Shown: piece after piece, positions 29,901 to 42,163 of the stretch | Layout: each line of letters opens with the position of its first letter | Numbering within the stretch: position 1 is the first letter of the stretch | NCBI GenBank assembly: GCA_029532625.1 | Contig: JARFXM010000001.1 | Span: 1,178,001-1,242,000 of the forward strand | DNA length: 64,000 nucleotides | From: Lomentospora prolificans | Lineage: Eukaryota > Ascomycota > Sordariomycetes > Microascales > Microascaceae | Reading direction: 5' to 3' | The notes under the pieces: model-generated | Database searches by the model: none | Told to the model about the DNA's origin: nothing | Seen by the model: only the letters and a program-made list of their open reading frames with translations | Program-made: the position numbers and the translations under genes

Positions 29901-32660
29901 ATCACAAGATTCATCTTAAACTAGGAACATAACCCAAGTTCATACCAATATACAACCTAAACAAAAACCAGTTAAAAGAACTTTAAAAGTATATACAAGA
30001 AAACATCAGAAAAGGGTTTATTAGACCCTTAATATCACTAGTAGGATACCCTATCCTCTTTATACCAAAAAAGGATAGAAGACTATATATATATATAGAC
30101 TACCACTAACTCAATAAGATCACTATTAAGAACTAATACCTACTACTATTAATCTCAGAGTTAAGGGATAAACTACAAAAAGTAAAATAGTTTACTACCC
30201 TAGATCTCAAAAGGGCATATAACCTTATCAGGATCAAGGAAGGAGATAAGTAGAAGACAGCCTTCTACACTCAATATAGACACTTTAAATATTATATCAT
30301 ACTATTCAGACTTACTAATACACCAATAACCTTCTAAACCATAATTAACCATATACTACAAGAGCACCTAGACCAGTTTATAGTAGCCTATTTAGATAAT
30401 ATCCTCATCTTCTCAGAGACCTTAGAGGAATATAAAGAACATATTAAAAAAGTACTATAAAAACTCCATAATACTAACTTATTAGTAGAACTAAAGAAAA
30501 GTCACTTCCACATACAAGAAGTAAACTTCCTCAAATACACCATCCAACCAGGAGAAATCAGAATACAGGAATCAAAAGTCAAAGCCACACTTAACTAGCT
30601 AATACCTTAGATAGTTACTAAAGTATAGGGATTCCTAGGATTCATTAATTTCTATAGGAGGTTCCTAAAGGACCACAGTAAGAGAGTTAGACCTCTCATA
30701 GAGCTTACAAAGAACAAGAATACCTTCATATAGGGGACAGAATAGCAACAAGCATTCCAAGAAGCAAAACAGAGTATTTACAAGAGACCAGTATTATATA
30801 AAGCAGACCCTAACAAACCTTTCAAAGTCAAGACAGACATATCAAACTATACCCTAGGAGTATAACTCAGATAAAGAGACAAATAAAGAAGGATATACCT
30901 AATCACTTTTATATCAAAAAAGTTAAGTAGACCTATACTATAATACAGGATCCCAGACAAAGAACTCATAGCAATTATCAAAGCCTTCAAAGAATAGAAA
31001 TATTACCTCATAAAGGCAAAACACCCTATTATTATCTATTCCAATTATAAGAACCTCACTAGCTTCATAACCACCAAGGAATTAAATAAGCAATAAGTCC
31101 AATAGGCTGAATTCCTCTCCAAATATAACTTCAAAATCATACATATCAAAGGAAAAGAAAACAGACAAGCTAACATACTTAGTCAACAACCAGATCACTT
31201 CTAGAAGATACCTAAGGAAGCAAGTATAATATTCTATTACAACAAACAAGGAAGCCTACAACAACTAACAACAAACTACTAAGTCAACACTACTACCAAG
31301 GTAATAGAAGAAATTAAAAGCTACTATAAAGATCTAAAACAAGGACAATATAAGAAGAACACACCAGTACCCCCAGAACTAGCCAAGGAACTAATACAAA
31401 CAATACACAAATCACCACTTAGTAGGCACCTAGGGATCACAAAAACAATCAAAAGAATACCAAGAGGATACCTTATCCTACAGCTGAAAATAGTAGTTAA
31501 GGAAGTACTCACTGAATACACTTCATACACAAAGAACAAAAACTCACAATATAAGCTACAAAGGCTATTATAACTAATACCAGTACTAGAAGTACTATAG
31601 TAAAAGATTATCATCAACTTTATTATCAAATTACTAAAATTAGAAGATCCAACTATAAAAGTCAAATATAACAACATCATAGTAGTCATAGACCAACTCA
31701 TAAAATATACTTACTTCATACTCTGCAATAAAGCTATAAAAGCACCTCAGTTCATAGAACTATTCCTACAGATAGTAGCCACAAACTATAACCTACTAGA
31801 AGAAATTAATACTAACAGAGGAAGCATCTTCACTTCCCACTTCTAGTAGAGCCTTTCAAATAGATTAAGAATCAACCACAAGTTATCCACAGCCTACCAT
31901 CCTAAGACCTAAAGATAAGTAGAACAGGTAAATCAAACACTAGAAACCTACCTACAACACTATATCAACTAGGAACAAAACAACTAGGTAGTACTACTAC
32001 CTCTAGCCCAGTATACCTACAATACCAATATATTAGAAAGTACAGGAATATCACTATTCTATACAAACTATAGAATATAACCCAAGACAGGATTCAAGCC
32101 TATAAAAGCAAAAACATAAACTAAATAAGTAATCATCCAATTAGACAAAATAAAAGAACTCCATAAGTAACTAATAAAAGAACTAGAATTCATAAAACAA
32201 AGGATAAAGTACTATACAGATAAGAAAAAGATTAAAGGACTAACCTTTAAAAAGGGAAGTAAAGTCTACCTACTACAAAAAAAACCAGGAACAAGGGACC
32301 CACAAATCAAAACCCAACAACCAAATAACAAACTCAATCACCAAAAAATCAGACCCTTCATTATAAAAAGAAAAATCTTAGAAGTCAATTACAAACTATA
32401 ACTCCCTAAAATAATAAAGATAAACCCTGTATTCCACATCACACTACTTGAACTAGTATACTAAGATATACCTACCAAAGAAACTATAGAAGTAGCTACA
32501 ACAGAAGGAGAATACAAAGTAGAGAAGGTACTTAACTCCATAATCAATAATAGGAAGGTTAAATATTTAATTAAATAGAAAAGCTATAACTATAATAAAA
32601 ATACTTAGGAGCCTATCTAGAATCTAGCTAGAAGCCCAATATTACTTACAAAGTTTCACC
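27000..32660 (+). pseudogene. Degenerate gag-pol of the chromovirus
   Basis: The reading frame is largely preserved but stop-ridden. Around 30,000 the reverse transcriptase motif reads YPILFIPKKD. Around 30,390 the catalytic box reads YLDNILIF instead of the family's YLDD-type box, a Gly-to-Ala-type DNA change (TGA to TAA context) having altered the second Asp. The zinc knuckle near 28,000 has lost its Cys residues to Tyr. The chromodomain near 32,550 has stops where conserved Trp residues of KWKGY and NTWEP would be. Gln codons are retained throughout, which shows that plus-strand CA was not mutated. Confidence 0.9.
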
Positions 32661-33372
32661 AAGAGAACCCAGGGAAACCTCAAGATCCAATAGTAGGAGG
32701 TCAGGAGCAAGACCAAGGGCATCCTAATTAAGCACCCTAAAAGCACCAAAGGACTAAGTATCCCCAACAACCTACTAGGTCTCAATAATAAGAGTATCCC
32801 TCTCCTCCTCTATCAATAAACTAGCAATACTATACTAATAAAGTTCATTACCCTACTCCTTAAGGAGTTTCTATTAACAACAGAGGCAGGTAATCCTCAC
32901 TATAATTTCAAAGAGCTAGTCCTCAGACTTTTCTAAAGCCTTATCTACCTTTTTAGTTTCAGCCATATTACAGGATACTAGAAAAGTTAGGGCTACTACA
33001 GGAAAAGGCAAGGGTAATAGAAATACCTACAAGATAAAGCCACCAAGGAACCATCACAAGCATGCTTTCCCTTAGCATAGGCTAAATATTAGGAAGAATT
33101 TGGCGCTATATAGTACACCTTCTTCTAGTAATAACAACAGGTACACAGCATTTCAAGATCATCACTAAAAGAAGAAATATATTCCACTAACTTTTCATTC
33201 TCTCATTTCTTTCAAAGGGATCAAGTAGAAGGATATTTCACTACCCAACTTAATATACTATCAGTATTATAGTAGAAGAAAATAAAGGAGAAGTAGACTA
33301 ACTAAGAAAGGACTAATAAATTAAGGCTAATAGGGATTAAAAATAAAATTAAAATCTTTAGGGATAAAGACT

Positions 33373-33384
33373 AAAGGGAGGAGG
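33373..33384 (+). promoter_or_regulatory. Polypurine tract (plus-strand primer) of the chromovirus
   Basis: AAAGGGAGGAGG ends exactly at the base before the 3' LTR begins. This is the position and composition expected for the plus-strand priming site of an LTR retrotransposon. Confidence 0.85.
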
Positions 33385-33883
33385 TATTATATTATAAGCT
33401 AATATAACCTCTTATATAGGCCAGGTAGGCAAGTATAGCAGAAAAGGATAAACCCTAGTACAACCTAGGAAGGCCAGGAACTAGACAGCATAACCCAAAC
33501 TAATAGAATTAAACCTAGCTCCTCTAGACCAATTAGAAGAGGACTACATCCAGGATAAGGGCAGTCCAGAAGGACTACAGCAGGAGTAGGTATAGTCTAG
33601 GAAGGACTACACCAAGGGTAAGTATAGTCTATAGGGGGACTACACTCCAGGGATCTACAGTCCTACAAAGGAAGAAGTCTATATAAGTCATAGTTATTAC
33701 TATTATATATTCTAGTTATTCTTTAGTTCTATAGTAGTCAATTCAAGTCACTCTATAAACCACACTTAAATACATATTACACACCCTTATTATTACTATC
33801 TAACTACCTTACTTATCCACTAACAGGCCCAACTGTTCTAACCTTAAGGTAACTAACCCTATTAGAAGTGTTGGAACGTCATA
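33385..33883 (+). repeat. 3' LTR of the chromovirus
   Basis: This 499-bp copy is collinear with 26491-26989 and carries the larger share of C-to-T and G-to-A changes. Its right boundary is set by the end of alignment with the 5' LTR near a TCA(T/C)A terminus. Confidence 0.92.
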
Positions 33884-36800
33884 TTTTTCCTCTTACTTAG
33901 AGATTACCTTATCTTATACCTTTACTAGCTAATCTCCTTACCCTACCTTTACCTAAAGTAACTAGAGACCCCCTATAACTACTACTACTACTACTACTAA
34001 CTATAAACTAAAGATTACTAATAGAATCTATAAGATAATCCTTAAGATAAGTAAGACCCTCTTAGAGAACTACTTTTCTAATAGTACCTTCTAGTAAGCT
34101 ATAAACTAAGCTATAGTATATATCCTAGATAGGAAAGATATTAACTACTTCTATATACTCCTAAGTAGGGATATAATTATTATATTTAAACCTAAATATA
34201 AAGGCTAGTTCTAAAAAGACTATTTATAGCTTAATTACCTTTATATTAAACCCTTAGTCTCTAGCCTAAGTATTATAGCCTACTTTATTAGCCTTAATAC
34301 CTTAGAATACTAAGACCTAGCCTCTACTATCTTTACCTATTATAATATTACTATTACTAATACCTATTATATAGTCTAGGAAGGGGCTATAACTAGCTCC
34401 CTCTAGATTACCTTTATAACTATAGAAGAAGCTACTACCTTTATCTAGGATAGGGTAATTATTAACTATAAATATTACTATATTTATACTTATAAACCCC
34501 CTATAGGACTGCCCCTCTACTTCTACTATAGCTTATAGAACTATATAGCCTACTAATATACCTAGAACTAATATTATACCTATTATAACCTAGGGTATAA
34601 GACCTAGGCCTATACTACTCCCTCTAATAAGAGAAAGTACCTAAACTACTAGAGAGACTATACTACCTTCTCCTATAACTACCCTTTTACTAAGGGTAGC
34701 TAATATAAGCCCTAGACTAATATAAGACCCCCCCCTACTACTATCTCTAGCTTTATAGCTAATAGTAAATACCCCTACCTAGACTCCCCTATACCTAAAC
34801 TAGCCCTAATAGATAGTATTACTAATACTAGCTATAGCCCTACCCCTCTTTATATCTAATATTAGGAAATCTAAAAGTAATTATATAGAATATTAACTCT
34901 AGCTAAATATATATAATAATAGTATTCTAAAGGGATACTAATATCCTCTTTATCTAAGAACCTAGTTAAAATAAGCTCTATAAGCCTAGAAGCTCCCTTA
35001 TAGGTAAATATATAAAGATCTAGAATAATAGTAATAGTACTACCTATATCTCTAGGTCTATATTCCTAACCTAATAGGATTACTAACTTAGAACTAACTA
35101 GATCTAGGTTACTCTAAACCTAGAGTCTATAGACTTAATATACCTCTTTAGTATCTATAGCTTATACTATTATAATAACTAGGAATAGATATTACCCCTA
35201 TAGACCCTATAGAGACCTACCTTAGGCTATATTACCCTCCTAGGTAATCTTAATATATACTACCTACTATAAAACTACTATAACTATATAAACTACCCTA
35301 GTAAGACTTTTACTAACCTTACTATAGCCTAGGGCCTAGAGCTACTTATACTATTTAGTATTACTATATAGTATAGTAGTAGATATTATACTAACTACTA
35401 CCCTTCTACTCTTAACCTAATCTAGGCTACCTTATATACCTAAGCTAGCTACTTTAGGGCTAACCCCTAGCTAAGCTTAGACTACTAGTTCTAAGTTTAT
35501 AAAATACTATTTACTAAGACTAAACTACTACCCTATAGATATACCTAGGTTTATATAAACTAGGGTTATACTAGTACTTTAGCTAATAAGATTATCTAGA
35601 TACCTCCCCTAACTATTACCCCCCTAGAACTTAAGAGCTAGATCTAGATCTTTATAAAGTAAATAGATACTATTACTTATACTACTACCCCCTTAAAGGG
35701 ATAGCCTAGGGGCTAATACTTCCTTAGGTAGGACTTATTAGTTATATAGTCTACTAAATAACTTTACTAAGTAGAATATACCTTCTACTAAAGCCCTTTT
35801 ATAATAGAAGGCTTTAAATAAGTTAAAGAGGCCTAAAGAATCTAGAAATAGATCCTATACTAGTACTCTAACTACTACTAAAAAGACCTTTTAATATTAG
35901 CCTATAACTATAATATAATACTATAGTAACTTAAGAAATAAGCCTAGCTCTATAGCTATACTCTAATCCCCCCCCCTAAACTCCTACTATTTAGAAGGAC
36001 TAATAATACCCTCTAATTATCCTTTAAAAGTAAAGTATCTACTTTAGTAAAGTAGTTCTTCCTATAATTTAATATAGAATAGCCCCCCTAACTTATAGCC
36101 TACTTACTAGGTTAAGTTAAGATATTTATACCTTAGACTATTATTCTAGAAGATATTAGTATTATAGTATACTCTATATTATTATAGAAGGCTACTAGCC
36201 TAGATAATATATCTAACTACCTTCTTAAAGTATATAATACCCCCCTCTTTAATACCTTTATAGCTATAACTACTTTAAGCCTCTACTTTAGCTACTAGCT
36301 CTTATAGTTTAAATACTCTACTACTATTATAATCTAGAAACCTAGTAAGGATAACTTTTAACTATATAAGCTTAAATCCTAGTACCTAATTACCCTACTT
36401 AGTATAATAAGTAAAACTATAGAAAAAGTTATTACTTAGAGGTTTATTAATACTATAGAAATTAACTATATCCTCTTAAAAAGCTAAATAAATAACTATA
36501 AAATATAGTCTACTAAACTAGCTACTTAATTAGTAGTAGATATAATTAAGAAGATATAGTAGAATAACTCTATAGTATCCTTTTTATAATTAGATCTCTA
36601 GAGTATATTTAATACTATTAACTACTACTAGCTTATCTATATACTTAAGTCCCTAAACCTCTTAATATAGCTAATATCCTAAGTTAAATACTACCTTAAA
36701 GATAAAACTATAAAACTCTAGTTTAATAACTATATTTTAAAGACTATACCTACTACTACTAAAGTCCTCTAGGGATCCCTCCTCTCCCTTATCTTATTTA

Positions 36801-38280
36801 TCCTCTTTACTATACTATTCTTCTAGTACCTCTAGATTTATTAGGGAGTTATAGCTTTAAGATATATAAATAATACTAACCTCTTTACCCCTAGAAGAAC
36901 CCCTAAAAAATATTACTATATACTAGAGAGTATATAGGATATTATAAGGTAGTAGGCTATAAAGAGGGGTATATCCTTCTCCCCTAGGAAAAGTAAACTC
37001 CTTTACTTTAGAAGGTTATATTAACCCCCTATAAATACTATCTAGCTAGATACTATAACTACCCTAAGATTAGCTACCTTAGCCTACTTCTTTAGTATCT
37101 AGCTAAACTAGAAACTATAGTTTTATACTTATACTAAATAGGTTTAGTATAAGTTCTAGACTTAATAGTATATACTTATATACCTTACTACTAAGATATA
37201 GAATATAGATTTCCTATAAGCTTATACTATCTTTACTATAATTATCTATAGTATAGTAGCCTATAGTATAGCTATCTAGTATACTCTAACCCTAAAAGAT
37301 TAGTAGATCCTAATAAGAGCTACCTTATAACTTAATATAACCTAAATAGCCTATATATATATAGTTATAGGGGCTTATAGAATAATACCTAACCTAGTAG
37401 TTATAACTAAGATTAGTATCCCCCCCCTAGACCTCTACTTTAACTAATATACTATAAACCTCCTTAATTAAAGGGACTACTAACTTAAGTCTAAAGACTT
37501 ATACTACTAGGCTATAGAGACTATTAGGCCTTATAATAGCTAATATATAGTAAAAGGCTACCTCTACCTTTATAAAGAATATAATAATATCTTATCTAGA
37601 TAGATATAAGTAATAACTACTAAAGAATAGAAGAAGTAAGTCTCTATATACTTAGTTACTACTAATACTTACTTAGGAATATCTTATAAGGGTATACTAC
37701 CTAACTAGAATAGTAAGGATATCTATAGGGTATATAAGGGCCTTATATAAGCCTAGAGTAGCCTCTTAATATAAGCTTAGATAGAATATATAAGCCTATA
37801 GGACTACCTATTATAGATATATATAGTAGACTCTCTAGTTTATAAATATAAGACTAATATAGAGTCCTTTATATACTTAGTCCTCTTATACCTACTAGTA
37901 TATATTTATTACCTAGATAACTAGCTATATACCCCTAACTAACTATACTATACTATAAGGAAGTTTAATACCTCTAGGCTAATCTTATAATAGGTAATAT
38001 ATATAGGATATATCCTAATATATAACCTAGTAGTATAGCTATAGGACTAGCTTAAGGAGCTAGAGGAAATTAAAGTAGTAGTAGTAGGGGATACTATATT
38101 AGATAAGGTTATAAGGGAGGAAGGGGGAGGAGAAGGTAGTAGATCTATAGAGGATATTAGTAAGGACTAAAAAGGGGAGGATTACTAATAATTATACTAT
38201 AGAGGATAGGCTAGTATAATAGTATTTATACTATACTAATACCTATTATAAAGTAGGGGATACAGCCCCTATAAAGTATA
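33884..38280 (+). mobile_element. Tad1/I-like LINE retrotransposon, dead, RIP on both strands
   Basis: Plus-strand translation shows a non-LTR reverse transcriptase. Near 36.2-36.5 kb it reads through a degraded form of the fingers region, including a LLSIISKTIEKVI block. Near 36.78 kb it reads GSLLSLILF, the relic of the GSPLSP box. The catalytic region near 36.86 kb reads RYINNTN, where the family has YVDD. An RNase H-like and C-terminal region continues to about 37.9 kb. Upstream, about 34.85-35.65 kb fits a decayed endonuclease and 33.9-34.8 kb fits ORF1. CA, TG and CG are almost absent on both strands, and stops are everywhere. The right boundary is set by the abrupt return of normal composition near 38,280. 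No poly-A tail is visible. Confidence 0.8.
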
Positions 38281-38624
38281 TATATAGTATAGATAGCACT
38301 AGTGTCAGTTTCTACCCATAGAGGGTTCTAACTGGCACTAGACCCTAATTACTATTGTGGCAGAATAGAGGGATTAAACCTACCTAATTTCTCGAAGCCT
38401 TTAGGGCTTTTGATGTCGCGCAGATCTTCTTGCGACAGCTTAATCTAGAGAAACATTGCGTTGTCCTGGTCCACCATTTGTGACGAGAGTTCAGCTTTCA
38501 GCCACTCATTGTTAGTGACTAGTTTCGTTTAGCAACATAAAAGGTTCCCATCCCGCCCCAGAATATCATGAGATACCCCGTCGAGGCAACAAAAGCCTCT
38601 ATTCCTGTCATCACACCACGCAAT

Positions 38625-39255
38625 GGAACCAGCGGGACTGTTTGTTAGGGTCGCAGGATTAGCAAGATTGATATTCAGCGACAGCCTTGACGTTCTATAG
38701 AATATCAACGACTTGAAAGACTTTGACCTTGGGTTGCAGGCTTTGGTTACTGAGTTTGAGGCGAGAAAAGAGTTGTTTCAGAAGGAAGGCAAGGCTGTGG
38801 GTATTGATGAGCACGGATCAAAAACATCTCAACACTAATACCCGGAACCCAACGACCCGGTAGTTTTGTCAAATTTCAAAAAATTCTTACTTGCATCAAG
38901 GACTTTAACAGCAGCTTAGAAGACTACCTGATGATAAGCTTGTAGTCTCTAGCAAGATCAGCAAGCTGGAAATTATAGATCGTCTCTGACCCTTGACTAT
39001 ACAGGCATCCTAGGAGCCTTAGCGGGTGGAATAACACTCTGCCTACAAGCATGTATGTAGCGCCAGATGCGAAACTATCTAATATATCTTAGATGATGCC
39101 CTATCAGAGTCCACGTTTATTTTAGACCTGCAGCATATTTCACAAGAGTGGTAGAAGCAGCTTAAACGTAAGAGATCATTTCGGACACTAGCTCGCGATT
39201 TTACAACCTGGGAGCCGATGGTCTAGCCAGACACGTGTTTCATCGTCTAATTTGC
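38625..39255 (+). pseudogene. HeLo-domain protein pseudogene (heterokaryon-incompatibility/NLR-type)
   Basis: Starting at ATG 38625 the translation opens MEPAGLFVRVAGLARLIF and continues LKDFDLGLQALVTEFEARK. This is the characteristic N-terminus of fungal HeLo domains, the helical, membrane-active, death-inducing domains of HET-S and of many fungal NLR-like proteins. The expected run of about 100 residues is recognisable, but codon 26 is TAG and further stops follow near residues 77 and 109. A frame change follows near 38,930. After that a Lys/Arg-rich helical remnant (KQLKRKRSFRTLARDF near 39,160) fits the end of a HeLo domain. The downstream effector or NACHT part is not recognisable. The stops look like RIP-type or drift mutations next to the transposon block. 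Confidence 0.75.
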
Positions 39256-40430
39256 CTCAAAAGGGAGATGTCGTGTGCCCATTAATATCTGCAAGTTAGG
39301 AGATGGATTCTACATACAAATACGAAGGTATTGAAAATTAGAGGAACTTTTAAGGTGTTGTACAATGTATTATCTCATATCAAGGCCAACTTTGAGCACA
39401 CCTCTGTAGATCATATCGATCTACGAATAGTAGAGAGTAAAGGACAGAATATACTATTAGAGTGAAGACTGTATGAATAAGAGATTATGCTTTATAATCT
39501 TATACTATGTTAAGGGTTATAGAAAGAAGACATCGTAGGAGCATCTCAAGGTAAGGTAAAAGAGATCTCGGGACATCAGAGCAGGTCGAGTCCAGAAACA
39601 ACCCAAGAAAGCTCGACCACCACCAAAAAAAAAAAATTAAGGCCACCCTATCTGTGTGAGCCATGGGAGCAGTGTTTGCAAGCCTAACCTTCTTGAGGCT
39701 GCCGAGATATTACTATAAACCCAATTTTATGCAAATCTTTTATAGGCCTTTCCGACACTTATTCTGCTCTATGGGGTTCAAGTATGACAATGTGTTCGAC
39801 TAGACTGAGAAGAGATTCAACGGGATCCAAGGCGAAGTCGACTAAGCACCGTGTACATCGATAATTAGAGAGAAGTGGAGATTGGGCCAGCCGCGGCGAC
39901 AGCTTCGCCACCTCACACCAGAGCCGAGTAGAAAGTTAAACCCCTTGCGCGCCGAAGAGGTCTAGATCGTGCTGGACCCAGACCCGTAAACTCGAGAATG
40001 AATTAACCCTGCACTCCAATAACACCCTCGGGAGAAGATGAAAGTCCGATTGCGCCAGTATAAGATCACATGGTATTAGCTCTATTCTAGGAAGTAGCCT
40101 TCCTTACTGGGATGTAGCTTGAGGAAAGGATAGTTTAACTTAGTTGATATAGAATATTATAGTTTAGTTTGATAGGAAAACGCCGTCTTCTCAGTTCTGA
40201 CGAGCGTCTCGACTTGGCGTTCGTAGAACCACGCACAGATCGGTGCACGCGACTACGGATCACCGAATCCGCCGAAAGTTATAGCCAGTCTTTAGTGCCC
40301 GTCAACCTGCCCCTAGATACGCTGCGTTCAGTCGACTAGGACATTTAGAATTACTACTGCCAAGAGTGATGTAACCAAACTACCTAATCCTGGCATAATC
40401 TCCATATATGACAATAGGTCAGGCATATCC
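39256..40430. other. Region without a recognised gene, possibly decayed tail of the HeLo gene
   Basis: All frames contain stops every few codons. An A-run at about 39,628-39,640 follows a basic, Pro-rich translation, but no domain can be named. It may be the eroded 3' part of the HeLo-domain gene. Confidence 0.4.
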
Positions 40431-40439
40431 TCGTGTCTT

Positions 40440-42163
40440 CAAGGAGTTAAACCACAGATATGCTTCAGAAACCACGGCCACTATATCTCTTCGGACTACT
40501 AAACCAGCCAACGCAGCCCAGCACAACCTGCCAAATACCGAGGGCGGAGCGAGTGTGGCCGAATGGAAAGTCACACCAGAGAATCCTTTTCCCGGATCCC
40601 GGCATGCGTGATGTGGCGGCGATGGACCATTCATGGCCATGTACAATGATTGCTGGGAGGAACGGGACGGCAGCTAGCATCTTCTCCGCCTCGGCTTTTA
40701 TCGCTCCCGTCGCCCCAGGCTGATCCTCGTCCATGGACCCATCGGGTTATTACTGATAGTAGCATGCTCGTCCTTCACCTTATATTCAATGGACCTCGCT
40801 AGCAAACGCCACTGCGCGCTCTGCCTGATGTCCACCCTGTAACTGTGCTTCATCATCACCAGATCTGGATCGCTTGGTCTCGATGCTAACACTTATAAGG
40901 CCCTTGCTCAATGGTTTGAAGGCAGTGTGATTGATCGACATTTCCGGTAGACTCCCGCGCATATGCCGGATACACTCTGCGGCCATGGTATTAAGATTGC
41001 GTGGACCGATATCTTGCGCATCTTTTCGAACACCCGTTTCGTCGAGCGGAGAACGGGTGTCGGAGCCCTCTTCCGGGAGGATGTACTTGCAAAAGTTGAC
41101 GAGCTTAGCGTCGGCTAGCTTGAGATATTCCTTACTGATACCGGCTGTTGTACTATATTGACCAAAGATAATTATTAGCTGATTTCCTTGGTCGTCCTCA
41201 TCTCTCTTCGTGTAGGTAGGTCACTGCATCAAAAATCATAATATTCACATACCAAGGCATAATAAGCTGGACGAGTCGCTTCGAAGTCGCCGTAGCGCCG
41301 TTCTGCACCCCCTTTTTAAAAGTAAGGGGTAATGCACAGCACAATTCCAGCCGTGTTTGTCTCGCAGTTGTTCCCTGCATCTCCGTGCCTCCTTGCACAG
41401 ATCCAACGCCCATTCCAGAGAAGGTGATGAGTACCCATCCGCGGGACCGTAGTTTTGATCGAATATACGCTGCAAGAGGCGGTTTGAGGAGCCACTAATA
41501 GCTGCTATTTGAGTCTAAGAAGAAAAAGAAGGGTTAACATGTGTGTATTTTGTAAACTGTCACTGACATAATCAATCATCGCACACACATAGATGTTGAT
41601 GGTCAGACCACGCACGCCAAATTTGCAGAGATGGGAACCGACCGACCTTGAGGGTTAAAGGAACAACCCTAACGCCGCTTGAAATAGGCTCTATAGCATC
41701 AAGTAGTTCAGTTAACGGCTGGGGTAAAGTGCTGTTCCGGCTGAAGTCGCGTGTCTCCAGTCCAGTTGGATTGAGGGCCATCGCGGCCATCATCCTCCGC
41801 GGCCATTATCCTCCGCGCCGTAGATGGTGTCGTCGCATACGATGAGGAACTGGTTCCTGAGTGGAGTGAAGACGACGGCCGCTGAGGTCGCCCGGCGCGA
41901 GGAGTCTCGTCGTCCAAGTCTTCGGAGTCCTCTCCACCCTTCCGCTTCTTGCCCCGGGCCTGTGGCGTCGAAGGCGTGATGACCTCGGCACTTGATGGTG
42001 GAGATATAGGGAAAGGGTATCTATTGGAGCTAGCAGGCGCTCTGCGTCTTTTAGAAGAGTTGTACGCTGATGTTGTAGGCGGTGTTGGGTCGGTCGCTGC
42101 GAGATCGAGACTGTGAGTCGACGCCGGTGGAGAGATATTATTCGACAGCCACACAGCTGACAA
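40440..42163 (-). pseudogene. PD-(D/E)XK nuclease-like fungal orphan, frameshifted pseudogene
   Basis: Minus-strand frames together reproduce the architecture of a common fungal PD-(D/E)XK-like family. First comes a Ser/Pro-rich N-terminus with KRKGGEDSEDLDDETPRAGR (about 42.16-41.8 kb). A helical segment LNPTGLETRDF follows (41.77 kb), then a middle segment with SLEWALDLCKEA (about 41.4 kb). The core block VSIETKRS comes next (about 40.88 kb), with the Glu and Lys expected of the nuclease motif, followed by an SAQWR-like segment. The block LPFLPAIIVHGHEW and a terminal ALGIWQVV complete it (about 40.65-40.5 kb). At least four changes of frame are needed, and some could be introns. One coincides with a 16-bp tandem duplication at 41782-41813. 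Confidence 0.78.
41782..41813. repeat. 16-bp tandem duplication inside the PD-(D/E)XK-like pseudogene
   Basis: CGCGGCCATCATCCTC at 41782-41797 is followed directly by CGCGGCCATTATCCTC at 41798-41813, with one mismatch. Sixteen bases are not a multiple of three. This explains why the N-terminal reading frame and the next recognisable segment lie in different frames. Confidence 0.85.

Larger units (their letters stand above)
26491..33883 (+). mobile_element. Ty3/gypsy chromovirus LTR retrotransposon, complete but dead
   Basis: This 7,393-bp element is bounded by two 499-bp LTRs with a constant 6,894-bp offset. A polypurine tract directly precedes the 3' LTR. Readable order on the plus strand: gag capsid (about 27.28-27.6 kb), a ruined CCHC knuckle (about 28.0 kb), a coiled-coil-like stretch (28.6-29.15 kb), protease (29.25-29.6 kb), reverse transcriptase (29.99-30.6 kb), RNase H (30.8-31.15 kb), integrase (31.3-32.06 kb) and a chromodomain (32.5-32.66 kb). 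The gag-pol order with integrase after RNase H, plus the chromodomain, identifies the chromovirus branch of Metaviridae. All frames are broken by many stops that fall mainly on former Trp codons. Expected 5-bp target duplications are not recognisable, possibly because of mutation. Confidence 0.93.

Noticed and set aside
26486..33888. Target-site duplication of the chromovirus
   Set aside because: The flanks (ACCCC on the left, a T run on the right) could be one site altered by C-to-T mutation, but they do not match as they stand.
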